The notes under the pieces: model-generated | Database searches by the model: none | What the model was told of the DNA's origin: nothing | Seen by the model: only the letters and a program-made list of their open reading frames with translations | Shown: positions 36,051 to 47,469 of the stretch, piece after piece | Numbering within the stretch: the first letter of the stretch is position 1 | Layout: each line of letters starts with the position of its first letter | DNA from: Lutjanus erythropterus | Lineage: Eukaryota; Chordata; Actinopteri; Lutjaniformes; Lutjanidae | Length of the DNA: 64,000 nt | Assembly (NCBI GenBank): GCA_020091685.1 | Contig: CM034607.1 | Location: 2,781,439-2,845,438 of the forward strand | Reading direction: 5' to 3' | Program-made: the position numbers and the translations under genes

Positions 36051-36637
36051 TTAAAGGGACAGTTCACCCAGAAATGAAAATTCAGTCACTATCTACTCAC
36101 CTTCATGCAGATTTAACATCAGGTTTAGTCCACAAAACACTGCTGCAGTTTCATAGGAAAACAGTGTTGCAGAATCTCCTGAACAACTGAAGTGAATCGT
36201 GACCAGTTTTCAGACGTAAAAAACCCAAAAAACCCAAAACATAAATCCCTTTATACAGCTCGTCTGGTGTAATCCAAGTCTCCTAAAGCCCCAACGTGCC
36301 CAGTTGACTTGAAAGTCGTGATTTACACCATGTTTTTAGCTTAAATCTTCACTGTAGATCCTTAGCTTGGAGTCATGATCACGTGTGCGCTAATACCATC
36401 TGAACTGAGCGTGTGTGTGTGGTGTGATTGTGTGTGTGCACAGAAAAAGGGCATGTCGGGACTTGGATTACTTTTGGTTGTTTTTCCCATTTGAAAAATG
36501 GTCACCATTCACTTCCACTGCTTGGGAGATTCTGCAAAGCTCTACAAAACTCCAGCAGTGTTTTGTGGACTTAAATACAAAACCCAACCTTCAACTGACT
36601 GACTCAATTTTCATTTTTGGGTGAACTACCCCTTTAA
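36051..36637. mobile_element. Complete TTAA-flanked foldback MITE, 0.59 kb
   Basis: The left end TTAAAGGGACAGTTCACCC and right end GGGTGAACTACCCCTTTAA are inverted copies with TTAA on both sides. A perfect 18-bp internal inverted repeat is present (36128-36145 with 36553-36570), extending imperfectly to most of the arms. No transposase. The TTAAAGG ends and TTAA target fit the T2/Kolobok-like MITEs known from frogs and fish. Confidence 0.82.
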
Positions 36638-37439
36638 TCAAGCTTGCAGTGTAACGTAACATAATGTGTCAAAGTAGGCGTGTCTTGTCAGTCTCACCAC
36701 ACAAAACACTCACTTCCAAAGTGCTTGGAACACAAATGTGATGGATCTAATCTGAACACTATGTAAACACGTGTTCCAGTGAGCATTATCTCACGTAACA
36801 TTTTTGACATAACAAGAACTTTTTGAGGTCAGTTGAAAAGACATCAGACAATAACCACGTCCAAATGTCTAAATGTGTCCCAGATGTGCGTTGATATTTC
36901 AGAATTAACATCCTCCTTTTTTATTGTATCGATATTATTGTGACATGATGTTAGAAGGTGGTTGAATGCCAATGCTAGCTATTGTCTAACATTGTTGTGT
37001 TGGTTTACCTTTAAATATAGCCTGTCCCTGAAGATTTTCACTTTCCATTGTCTTTTAAGTTGCTGATTAATGAGGAACCAGGGATATGAGAATGATTTTT
37101 CAGGTTCCCTATGTTTAAAGATCTTGCATTTGATATATCATTTGAGCTGCACCCTGCAGATGATGTCAGGAAAATGGCCAGCGCATGAATATGGTGAATG
37201 AGGACGAGTAAAATTACACAACAATAACCCAGATTATTTATAGAAAAGAAGGTAAATGGTTGTTAATTAGTGAAAACTCATGATATCTAAAACAAAGATA
37301 GGATAAGATATGAGAAGGTTTCAACATTGTAACATCAAACTTTTTTAAGAAAGAAGCCTCATCAAGCAAGACTTAAAATTTAAAATTACTCGACTCATTA
37401 TAAATACACACACACAGTTCTGTACAATAAGGAATATTT
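36638..37439. other. No gene recognised
   Basis: AT-rich and stop-rich, without arrays or paired ends. Confidence 0.5.
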
Positions 37440-37566
37440 CAGTTTGGCGCATACAACAACCATCCACCAAGTCTCATGAAAATCAGACATGTATAATCCT
37501 ATAATCCTGCTGATGGACTGAAAGAAAGCGCAGTGAAAACAAAACCTCCTCAGTGGAGGTAATAAA
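37440..37566. repeat. Fragment of a common teleost repeat
   Basis: CAACCATCCACCAAGTCTCATG, ATAATCCTGCTGATGGACTG and CCTCCTCAGTGGAGGTAATA occur in the order I recall from a frequent fish repeat whose end carries a short CCTCC..GGAGG inverted repeat. The fragment has no frame. Confidence 0.45.
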
Positions 37567-38214
37567 AATGACTTTCCCCAGTGGACCTATTGTGATGTCA
37601 TCAAGTTCTGAGAACTCAGTAGCAGTTCATTGAATTAGTGCTAATTTGTTCTCGTACTGCCAGAACTGATGGCCAGAGCCCCTTTAAGTTCAACCTGGTG
37701 TGTCACAGCTTTTACTTTGCACTCTATGTCAGAGAGGAAAACCCTCTGGCTCCAAGGACTTTGATTAAAGTTGCAGAGTGTAGCATTTTAACATGAATAC
37801 CTCATTATTGTATTTGAGGCAGAAGTGCTGGTGTGACGTACGTAAGGAACCAGGTACTGCCACTTACATAAAAATATAGCCTTCCACAACATTTCCTTCA
37901 CTGAAACACATGAAGTGCCTACATACAATCTGCTGACATTTACACACAGCCCCATGAATAAGTAGCTTCCGTCTCTGAAACTTACTCAGCAGCAAAACGA
38001 TGTTCACTTATTGAAAAATGATGCACAACCCGAAAGCAAAGACTAAAGACTAAAATGTTATTGATTGTTCATATATTAATGTAAAATGCTCATTGAAAGG
38101 AAACACTAGTTAATGTCTTTGACCCCAAAATGCGTAATTGACTTTAAGTTAGTACATAATAAATGCTTAATTAACCTTAATAACTCTGGTTCAGAGTTTC
38201 AGCTAACTTGGCTC
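37567..38214. other. No gene recognised
   Basis: TTAAAGTTGCAGAGTGTAGC at about 37766 looks like a lone TTAA-type end. Nothing else is classifiable. Confidence 0.4.
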
Positions 38215-38424
38215 CTGTTTGCATGCAGCACAACCAGCCTCACTGACCAGGACCAAAAATAGCCTCCATAACCAATGGGAATACAGTCCCCAATGTCAGG
38301 TACGGACTTTTCTGATGGAAAGATAACTTGACTGGTTGCTACAGTGGGTAACCGCTAATTGTCATTAGCTCAGTTTGCTGTGCTGCCATGTTAGCTGACT
38401 TAGCCTGAAGGTGCCAGCCAAACC
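38215..38424 (+). repeat. Two-copy dispersed repeat, copy 1
   Basis: The passage around TGATGGAAAGATAACTTGAC, then GGGTAACCGCTAATTGTCAT and TTAGCTGACTTAGCC, matches 61530-61740 in the same orientation (TGATGGACAGATAGCTTTAC, GTAGCTAACCGCTAGCTGCC, AGCTGACTTGGCC). Confidence 0.55.
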
Positions 38425-38975
38425 AGGTCAATGTAACTTGATTACTTTCCCTTACTTTTGGATTACCTCAATATAAAATATGGTGAAAATTGTTTTGCCC
38501 AATATAGTGTTTTCAGGGCTGCAACTAACAATAATTTTTGATTTATTATTTTTTTCAATTAATTGATTTAGTTGTTTGGCCCATGAAATGTCAGGAAATG
38601 GTGAAAAATGTTGATCAACGTTCAAGATGATGTCCTCAAATGTCTTGTTTTGTCCAAGACTACTCATTGCAGCTCTAAGAGTTTCATGTTCGTTGTAAGG
38701 TTTTTTTTTTTGGTTTGTCCAGCTCTTCCTTCCTTTATTGCGTACAATATATTGATTGATTAATTGATTGATTTAAAGACAAAAATGTATTTTGCTGTGT
38801 GTGGTAGTATATTGTTCTTTATTTTAAATTTATAATCCTACTGATACTCCTCATTTTTACTAAATGTATCTGTAACTGTCTTTATCTGTAAATTCAATAG
38901 AATACAGTTATTTATTTTTTTAATCCAGATTACTTAATCCTGTCACTTGTAATCTGCTACTTTCCAAGCCTGCAT
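38425..38975 (+). repeat. Dispersed repeat of an inverted pair, copy 1
   Basis: This segment matches the reverse complement of 46110-46860 over nearly its whole length. Shared landmarks are TTTTGGATTACCTCA, CCAATATAGTGTTTTCAGGGC, GGTGAAAAATGTTGATCAAC, TGCAGCTCTAAGAGTTTCAT, TTGATTGATTTAAAGACAAAA, and TTTTTACTAAATGTATCTG followed by AATCCAGATTAC. This copy lacks about 180 bp that are present in the other. Terminal GTAAC/GTAATC words give it inverted ends. Confidence 0.78.
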
Positions 38976-39059
38976 TTGACACAGTTTTGAATAAACTAAA
39001 ATAAATTGTAATTTACCAGGAGAAAGTTTCTGACAGCCTCTTACAAAAAGTAAAACAGA

Positions 39060-39760
39060 CATGACACCAGTTTAGTTTAGCAGCGTCGCAGGTACCATAA
39101 CACACTGGCGGAGGAGATAAAATGCTCAGCTTTCTCCTCCTCTGCCTCCTTCACTCCTCTCTCCCTCACTCACTCACTCCCTCACTCATTCATCCCTTGG
39201 CTCACTCGATCACACAGTCACACACACACTGCTGTAGCGCTCAGATAAAACATTCTCGCCGAGTGTGAATGCGGGGAGAAGAAAAATGACATTGGGTAAT
39301 CACAGTGAAGCATTACCAGTCATTACTCTGTGCTGTCACTCGGAGATGAGAGACAAGGCTGCGAGTCGCACCGAGCCATGAGTGCCTGCAGTCGGCCAAC
39401 GCTAGATTGATTCTCTTCCTCCTCCTCCTCCTCTCATCTCCTTTCTTTTTCTTCTTCTTTTGCCGCTGCTTTAGGAGCTGCAGTTAATGAGTCAGCTTTG
39501 GTGAATTTGTTCTTTGCTTTCCTGGAAGGTGGACAGCAGAGTGAAGCCACTGCATCTGCAGGTTGACCTTGACTGGAATGAAGATTGCTTCACCAGCAGA
39601 GGCCACGCTGCTGCTGCCACAGATAAAGGTGGAGGAGTGGGATGTGTTGGTTAACGCGGAGGGTTTACAGGCTGAAGTAGTGCCGCTCTGTCTGGATGTG
39701 CTGTGCTTTTTGATGGAAACAAATGCTGTCACATATTTATCATCACCATAAATCCATAAT
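39060..39760. promoter_or_regulatory. Candidate conserved noncoding element
   Basis: A CT-rich stretch (39125-39200) and CCT repeats (39418-39434) surround a complex core at 39255-39415. The core holds a GGTAAT (39295-39300) and ATTACC (39312-39317) inverted pair, then CAGTCATTACTCTGTGCTGTC. The 39475-39700 part contains GTTAATGAGTCAGC (AP-1-like TGAGTCA). Two opposite-strand frames cover 39484-39765 without recognisable domains. Regulatory role is inferred. Confidence 0.4.
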
Positions 39761-40904
39761 GTCACTAGATGTGCCAGAATTACATTACTACTAGAACAGC
39801 CATAAGCAGTCAGACATTAATGCCTTTATTCTGTCAGTTTATCTTAAAAAATGGAAATTTTGTAAAAATTATTTATATATTTGTCAATATTCATGCAACT
39901 GTGTGTAGTAAACAGTAATGATTGCATATATAAGTATTTTTCTGTAGGATAATAACCATTTATTTATAGTTATTCAGAGCAGAATATGGTTAAATATATT
40001 TTATAAGATATACTTAGTTATAAAGACACGTAGAGAATTGTTCACCTATCATAACAGATTATAAATTCTAAGTTTCTGAAATGTAATATTGTCCTAGAAA
40101 CATTATAACATTGATAATATGCTATAGTATGATATTGTAGGCTTTCAGTAAAGTGACAGTATTGTCACTTTATCTTAAGATTTGTTTTAAAGTTTTAAGT
40201 AAAGTGATTTTACTGTATAAAGTTATTAGCACTTATACGATATCTTAAAATGAATAAAATTAAAATCTGACTGAATTTAAAAGACATATCGAGATAATAT
40301 TGTAATGATTTAAAACAAATAAACTTTTCCAGGCAAATAAAGTTGATACTACATCAGTTGTTATTGAGGAAAAAATGTTCAATAAACTTAAAATATTAAG
40401 TTGTCTAAATAACTCTTCAGTCACTGATGAACATTGCAAACAAATTTGATTTTCTCAGTTTGGAGAGTCAGTTCTTCATTTCAGCTGCAGCTGTTCCTGT
40501 TGGAAACATTTTGTTCAATATATGAAAAGGCTCCCACTGAATTTATGACACGTTAAATGTCAGGGCAGTGGCTGAATTTAGTACTAATCTTCATCATGGT
40601 TCACAGTGTTTTCATTATTGTGAAATCCATTTTTTATGTTAAAGGCACAATATGTAACATTTTCCTAAAAATCCCAGCTTGTGACATGTTACCAACCTAA
40701 AACATCAGTATTTGACATCCTGGGAATGAGACACAACAATCAGCAAATCCTACTGAGTCTACCTACTGTATTAGAGACAAATGGCAAGTTTCCATCATAT
40801 ATGCTTTCTTCAAACCATAAAAAAGAAGGGTATTACAAGAGTTTAAACTCTCAAACAAAGCATGATTGGAAGTCTGCTGATGAGCTGATCTTTAGGAACT
40901 TCAT
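39761..40904. other. Very AT-rich DNA, no gene
   Basis: Stops are dense in all frames. TTAAAGGCACAATATGTAAC at 40639-40658 looks like a lone TTAA-type end whose partner is missing, possibly truncated by the next insertion at 40905. Confidence 0.5.
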
Positions 40905-40998
40905 TTAAAAGGGCAGTTTACTCCTGTAGAAAGAAAATGTTTACAACTGCTAACATCAAGCGTCTGCATTATCATGATTTTAGGGAGATGCACACATT

Positions 40999-41028
40999 TT
41001 TATTTATTCATTTATTTATTTATTTATG
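40999..41028 (+). repeat. (TTTA)n microsatellite
   Basis: About seven ATTT units within the MITE, one interrupted. Confidence 0.85.
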
Positions 41029-41130
41029 GTGTTTCAAGCGTCTCAAACCAAGTGCCATATAGTTAAATTATATTGGAGAAAAGGCAGATATCTCTAAAAC
41101 TCTGCATCTCACACCAAAATCTATCAATAA

Positions 41131-41484
41131 GTGTTTCTCAAATGTTTGACAGCATGTACCACCTTATAAAATATAAAATAAAATATTGAGCTCTCCACGT
41201 ACCACCTGACTTTTCTGTCCCGCTTGGTGCTAGCAGGCACTGTGGAAACTTCACTAGTACTTATTAAGTTTTGTATGTTTCACTGTCATGCAACAAGTAT
41301 ACATGAAAGTCTAAACTTATTTAAGGAATCTCACCTTTCATGCATTTTTATAGTATTTTTACATTATATTATGTTTCTAATTTAGTTCTTTTAATGTTAA
41401 AAAACTATTTCTAATATTTCTCCACGTACTACTGAAGAGAGCTTGTGTACCACCAGAGGTACATGTACCACAGTTTGAGAATCA
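41131..41484. mobile_element. Small hAT-like MITE nested in the TTAA MITE
   Basis: It starts GTGTTTCTCAAA and ends TTTGAGAATCAC, inverted repeats matching at 11 of 12 bases and of hAT style. ATCTA flanks both sides (ATCTATCA left, ATCTAGAT right), which may be a decayed 8-bp target duplication. TACCACC words recur near both ends. No frame. Confidence 0.65.
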
Positions 41485-41569
41485 CGGATCTAGATTATGT
41501 AGAATAAATACCACCACATGGCAGGGGAAAATAATGTATTTTTGATTTGGGGGTGAACTGTCCCTTTAA

Positions 41570-42029
41570 TAAATTGATTGAACTCATCATTTCAAGTCAA
41601 AAGACTTCATGTCAAAAGAACTTATGTTTATGAGTTCTGAAGTGTTCTGATAATAAATAGTAGAAATTTTAAGTGTAATTAACTGGAACAATGAGAAAAG
41701 ATTAGTTGATTCCACTAAATTCCTGTATTATTTTTTACTGTGAATAATAAGATTAGAACACAAGGAGAACAAAAACACATTTTAAGTAGATAACCTTTCT
41801 TTTAATATACAATTAGAAAATCTGAAAAAAAAGATGCAGGTAATTAGCTACATAATTAACCACTTCTAAACATAATAAAATTCAAGGCACCAAAGGGGAA
41901 CACAGGGTCAAAAACAGACAGAAGTATATACAGTTTGTTTATTCTAGCAGTGTGAGCCACTTGGTAACAAACAGGAAAATTGTAGGTCATCAGTGTCCTC
42001 ACTGCCAGTCTTGTGGGATCTGTTTCCTT
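41570..42029. other. No gene recognised
   Basis: AT-rich. A minus frame (41856-42179) runs into the next island without any recognisable domain. Confidence 0.45.
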
Positions 42030-42450
42030 ACAAGTAGCAGCGTCTCTGCATGGAGCTGATCTGATGCACAGCAGCACCACCATATGGCCCGCTCTGCAGC
42101 CAGCCAGCTCTCCATGAAGCTGGGACGGAGGCGAGGAAGAGGAGCGGCTGAGCCTGAAGGCCTGCTGATCCTGGCCCACCTCTCACTGTTCCTTATTCAA
42201 TTAATCAAAGCCTTGATTAGGCTAACACCGACTCCCTCAGGTAATGATGGATGGGGCTGCTGCAGGAGCTGAGCTAGGAGCCCTGCGTTACTGTAAGTGT
42301 GGCTGTGGACGGAGGTGGCAGACGGAGCAGGAGGCAGGAGGCAGGAGGGTGGAGGACTGGTCAGAGGGGCAAAGTTAATTTCTGTAGCATCTTTCAACAA
42401 CAAGGCTGCTCAGAGAGCTGGTCTGAAGATAAAAGGTATGAATAACACAA
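42030..42450. promoter_or_regulatory. Candidate conserved noncoding element with TAATCAA dyad
   Basis: A GC-rich island contains TAATCAA (42202-42208), the 4-bp spacer AGCC, and TTGATTA (42213-42219). The left half overlaps AATCAAAG, a TCF/LEF-type core. AGGTAATGATGGATGG follows. Frames on both strands across 42084-42482 are low-complexity (GGAGGCAGG runs). Function inferred. Confidence 0.42.
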
Positions 42451-42595
42451 GACAGTCTGAAAAGATTATAAAAAAAAATTAAATAAACAGAATAAATTTT
42501 ATAGTTATTTTAAATGTATATCTAAAAGGAATTTATTTAAATGTCACAACTTTTTCTTAAAATTTTACAGAGATTTTCTAGCTTGTAAAACTTGT

Positions 42596-42957
42596 TTAAA
42601 GGGACAGTTAATCCCAGAATCAAATCATGTGGGAACTACTTTCTTTCTAGCAGAAAAGAAAGTAGTTCCAGTAGATTTTGCTGCAGAAAGAAAGTAATTC
42701 CTGCATGAAACTGCCTCACAAGGAGGTCTGTGGATTTTCTTGAGTAACCAGGTCATGATTTTTTGAAAGAGAGACTGGTTTAGAATTTTTCAAAGGTATT
42801 TTTTGGTGCTTTGAGCACCAGTGTGTCATTTAGTCCCATTATTTTAGAGAGAAAGCAGACATCTCACACCAAAACTATCTAGGTAAATAGCACTACAGGC
42901 TAAGGGAAAAATGTTTTGGGTTTTTTATTTCTATTATGGGGTGAACTGTTCCTTTAA
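42596..42957. mobile_element. Complete TTAA-flanked MITE, 0.36 kb
   Basis: The left end is TTAAAGGGACAGTTAATCCC and the right end GGGGTGAACTGTTCCTTTAA, with TTAA on both flanks. It is the reference copy for the fragments at 6885-7254 and 40905-41569. The internal GGGAACTACTTTCTTTC and AAGAAAGTAGTTCC form a second hairpin. Confidence 0.82.
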
Positions 42958-43366
42958 GTTAGCTTGATGTGTAATGCTTCTGTCATTTTGACATAGACAT
43001 GCACTCAGTCTTTTAGTAACACAACTGACAACAGATTTGTCAGTGTGAAGATTAAACTGGGATTAATGTAAGAGTGCAGTTGAATATGTATCACTAAACA
43101 GTCCAGCATTTAATAAATGTAATCAGTGACTGCAGGAAACAGAAGTTTTAATGTGGTTTAATCTAGTTTTGAAGTTGGCTGATTTTGAAATTGACTCAAT
43201 GTTGATGTAAAAATCTAGAGTTCCTAACTACACCAATATTCCTGGTTCGGTTTGTGATCTTTAACATTAAGGCTTCAAGGTGAGCGCTGACTTTTAACCA
43301 TTCTTCTTTGGCACCAAACACAGTTAAATACGCTTACGTTCATTTAAGTGGAAATTTTTAATAGAC

Positions 43367-43825
43367 TTAAAAGAGTAATATGTAGCCACTGCATGTACAA
43401 AAGTGAGTACCACAGTCCATATAGTGAGCTGGAGTTTATTCAGTAGCTTGTAATCCTGTTTAATATATGATCTATGGTTGAAGTGAACTGTTTCCCCCCA
43501 TTGATCAGCTGTTTATAACTGTCAGTTGTCTGTTGATGTAAAGTTAGGCTTGTTATCCTGAAAACAAAAGCCCACTGCTCTGAAATAACACACTCTGGAC
43601 AATGAGTTAAGAGGCTGCCTGTCTCACTGCTGCCAAACTCCATTAACATTTTGCACAATTTAACTGTTAAAAACATCTGCACCTGCTACAAGATGATTAA
43701 TGATTTCTTACAACTCATAAGCAGATACTCATTTAGCAAAATTCTTCATTAATATGAACTCTGATTAATGTGAAACTAAAAAAACAAAACACTTATTCCG
43801 GTCCAGAGTAAGAATTTCAAAGGGG
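43367..43825 (+). mobile_element. TTAA-type dispersed element, copy 1
   Basis: The left end TTAAAAGAGTAATATGTAGC matches the inverted right end of the copy at 58050-58591. Shared blocks in order are TTGATCAGCTGTTTATAACTG, GTTATCCTGAAAACAAAAG, ATAACACACTCTGGA, ATTAACATTTTGC, TTAATGATTTCTTA and GATTAATGTGAAA. The 80-codon minus frame here is incidental. Confidence 0.75.
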
Positions 43826-44846
43826 GACACTGCAAATGTAGCGTTCATGTAAAGTAAAGGAAGAAAGATATTTTCTTGTTTTCTATAATCTGAACTCGTG
43901 GAAGTATGTAGAGTTTGATCAGAAGAGGCCCCAGATTGGACCCTTGGGGAGCTCCATGTAATTTTTGTTGGTTCCTGGAGCTGTAGAGAATGTTGGACAA
44001 GTATTTTCGTTTGGACTGTGATCACAGCAAATAAGTCTGTTTAAGACCTAACCAAAAGATATCAAGTGTCTAACTCAATAAAAGGGAAAAGAGGAATTTA
44101 CATCGGCTCTTTCCATGATTTTTGAAAGCAAATTCAATATCAACAAACATGGACAATCAGAGTATCAAAGTATCACGAGACACGGTTGGAGTCGGTCCAT
44201 CGACATTAAATCAGTGACAGAACTCCAGGAGCTGGCAGAATTTTTTAAAGATACCACATCCAAATGAGTTGAATCTGAATAGTGGGCTTCCAGCTGTGAA
44301 AGAGAAGATGTCCTCATATATCCTGAGAAAATCAGCGTGGCTGCTGGCACCGTGTCCTGGGAGTTGTTCCATTATTCACTGTCTGTGGAGCAGCTCCAGC
44401 ATTTGTCTCTAGATGACATCATTAACTCTCGACTGTCTGCTGATCAACTTAAAAAGACACTCGCTCAAATTCACAATTCACCACTGAGCTGTACAATGTT
44501 ACAGAAATAACATATTTGTATATTATGTAAAAGTATTCAATCATTTCTCATTCATTTCCCTCAACAACAGGAGAACCAGACCAATTTCTCTTTTTATTCA
44601 CAAATTCTTTCTAATAGTTTCCATTTTCCCTCTTGTTTCGGATCACTGGTAAGCTACCACCAATAACTCAACAGTTTTTGTACATTTGTTACAAATTAAA
44701 AGTCTTCCACTGGCTCAATTTGCATAATCTCTTTCCTGGTTGGTTTTTAATGTGAAAAGTCTGTAAAAGTTCTACTAATAGAAGCTTCAAATTTTGAACA
44801 GCAATCAAAAAGTGGAAAAGATTTATGTATATAAACAGTGTTTTGG
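43826..44846. other. No gene recognised
   Basis: The sequence is mixed in composition. Minus frames at 43765-44350 have no recognisable domain. No paired repeats. Confidence 0.45.
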
Positions 44847-45815
44847 TTAAAGAGAAACTTTAGTATTTTTCAACGTGAAGCATATTTTCCCATGTTTTTG
44901 TGTCTAAGTGAGTAATGTGGATAACCATTTTTGAAAATGGTCCAGTATTGAAGGAAACCAGTGCAGCAGAGGCAAAACTGAGCTACAGCACAGATCCCTC
45001 TGGACAAGTGTGTGCTGTCATGTTTACTTAAAGTGTCTGTTTGGCAACTGACAGGCTGTGGATCCCTGCAGAGACAGAGTAAGATCCTTTTTGTTTTAAC
45101 CAGAAAAAGTTGGTTTATCGCTGGTGTTTTACTCACAAGACTCCATTTGCAAAACTGTAATTTTAACACTGTCATCATCATCTTCATTCAAACAAAGTAA
45201 AAATCACCATAACTGTTTCAACCATCACCAGCTCAGATTTGGTCAAAATAAACTCTTAAGTTATGGAGTTGGATATGAAAATGTCAGGAGTGCAGGGAGA
45301 CGAAGGTCAGACATCAGAGAAGCAGCAGAATATTTTCAAATCTAACCCTGTGAATTAAGGGTTTATCGGTTGGTGATTGTTGGAACAGTGGAAAGCCAAA
45401 GTGAGATGGTTATGTGAGTCATTTTGTTTCTGACAAATGTGAATGAAGATGACAATTCTGAAGATGTTAGAATGACTTGTTTTTGCAAGGGAGTCTGATT
45501 AGTCCGGTGAAAGTTACAAAATAGCTTCCCTGCTTCCCCACAGCTTCTGTTTAGATGTAAACGTATCTTACTCTGTGGAAGTCCTTTCCATAATGTTGTC
45601 AGAAACCTGGAAAAACATTCTGAACCTGTCAGTGATGAAAACAAACACTTTTAGTGGACAGATTTTGACAGTTCTCTGGACAGATAACGTTACAGTTGAG
45701 TTTTGCTTCTGTCAGCTGCGTCACTCAATCTCCCTTAATACTGGACCAATTTCAAAAAACTTTGTTCCAAGAGAAAATAAGGTCCAGGTTGAAAATAACC
45801 ATAATTACCCTTTAA
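44847..45815. mobile_element. TTAA-bounded foldback-like element, 0.97 kb
   Basis: The left end TTAAAGAGAAACTTTAGTAT and inverted right end TTAAAGGGTAATTATGGTTA are related, both followed by TTTTCAAC. Inner segments around CAGAGTAAGATC (45075) and GTATCTTACTCTG (45563) pair in inverted order. Four short frames on both strands are not transposase-like. Confidence 0.65.
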
Positions 45816-46109
45816 GGCAAGGATGTAAAACTACATCAGTATTATGCTTGTCTTGTACGTGTGACTATATAAGCGTATACAGTTAAGCATTAATTGTACA
45901 AAGTACAAGTCATAATGTCAAACTAACAAGAAGAGTTGTTTCAGGTAATGTAGCCCACAAGCAGGGTTTCAAATCCAAAATGTATGTGTCTTAAAAATGA
46001 AAAGGTCTTTTGCTCGGCTGTAACTATTCATGTCACCAGCTACAGACACTTGGCCAGAGTACTGACATCTAACAGCTAGACGCCTTCAGTGTGAAGAAAC
46101 AAAACCAGG

Positions 46110-46860
46110 ATGCAGAGGCTTAGGGAGCAACGGATTACATGTAACTGGATTGTGTAATCTGGATACAAAAAATGGTGCCTGTATTCCATCACAGTTAAAT
46201 AAAAAATATATAATCAGATACATTTAGTAAAAATGGATCTTGTTAGTTGGATTACAGTTCTAAAGAACTATATCCTACCATGCACAGCTGCTAATTCATT
46301 ATCATGGCTTCTAGTGGAAAAAATGCTTCACTGGCTGGAAATTTCAATAATTTTGTCTTTAAATCAATCAATCAGTCAATAAATTGCATACAACAAAGGA
46401 AGGAACAGTTGGACAAACTAATAAGCCTAACAACAAACATTAAACACTTAGAGCTGCAACCATTAATCTATTGTTAATTGACTATGAAATTAATCTGCAT
46501 CTATTTGTAACTGATTAATTGTTTTGAGTATTTTTTTTAATTAGAATATGAAAATTTAAATGTGAGTGTTTCCTGGTTTCTTTACTCCTCTCTGACAGTA
46601 AACTGAATCTCTCTGAGCTGTGGTTGAAACGAGACGTCATCTAAAGCTTTGATCAACATTTTTCACCATTTTCTGACATTTTATGGACCAAACAATTAAT
46701 CGATAAACTGAGAAAACAATCAACCAATTACACGATGAAAATAATTGTTGAAGCCCTAAAAACACTATATTAGGCTAAACCATATGTCACTATATTTTAT
46801 ACTGAGGTAATCCGAAAGTAACAGAAAGTAATCCAGTTACATCACTTTGATATTGTGATA
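46110..46860 (-). repeat. Dispersed repeat of an inverted pair, copy 2
   Basis: This is the reverse-complement partner of 38425-38975 and the longer of the two. It includes an extra internal part (about 46490-46650). The ends CGGATTACATGTAACTGGAT and AGTAATCCAGTTACATCACT are inverted to each other, as expected for a nonautonomous element with terminal inverted repeats. Confidence 0.78.
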
Positions 46861-47469
46861 CCTGGCTTCAGTGGTGGCTGGTGAATTTCATTTCAAAAAT
46901 AACCCTCAAAAACCCTGGGGGTACGTTCTACCATGCATTTTATAATCTCGGGAAGCTCTCGCGGGTCATGAGGAGCTGCACCAGATTAGGCCTGCAGACC
47001 ATGAGCTTGACACATGCTTTAAAGGGTTAATTACCAAAGTTACACAATATCACACTAACTGATCAAGGCAGCGATAGACAATGAATTTCCATGTTCTGCA
47101 AGGTAAAATTAATGTTTGAGCCACTGAAAGGTTTTTTTTTTGTCTTCTGTGGCAGAATAATTATTGTAATTAGTGATGTGGAAACGTTGAAAAAAATATT
47201 GAATTCATCAAGACAGCATGTAAGCATGCAAAACAACAGAAAACAGTGAGACCTATGATTAAAATATGATAAGATCTACCTATAAAACAAGGACAAATCA
47301 GTGTAAACACCTGTATTTAATGTATTTCTATAAATAAAAGCCTCTCAAGCCTCCTGCCACAATATATTCCTTTGTTCTAACATCTTATCACAGATAATAG
47401 ACTTTAAAAATGGTCCAGTCTGCAGAGTAATCTGGAATTAATTGTTTTATTGTCACAAATAAAAGAACA
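46861..47469. other. AT-rich DNA, no gene recognised
   Basis: No array, paired ends or plausible frame. Confidence 0.5.

Larger units (their letters stand above)
40905..41569. mobile_element. TTAA-flanked MITE interrupted by another insertion
   Basis: The left end TTAAAAGGGCAGTTTACTCC and right end GGGGGTGAACTGTCCCTTTAA are inverted termini of the family at 36051 and 42596. Inner blocks (GGCAGATATCTCTAAAAC, CTCACACCAAAATCTAT, then TAAATACCACCACATGGCAGGG) match the copies at 7.1 and 42.8 kb but are split by an extra 0.35 kb (41131-41484). Confidence 0.75.
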
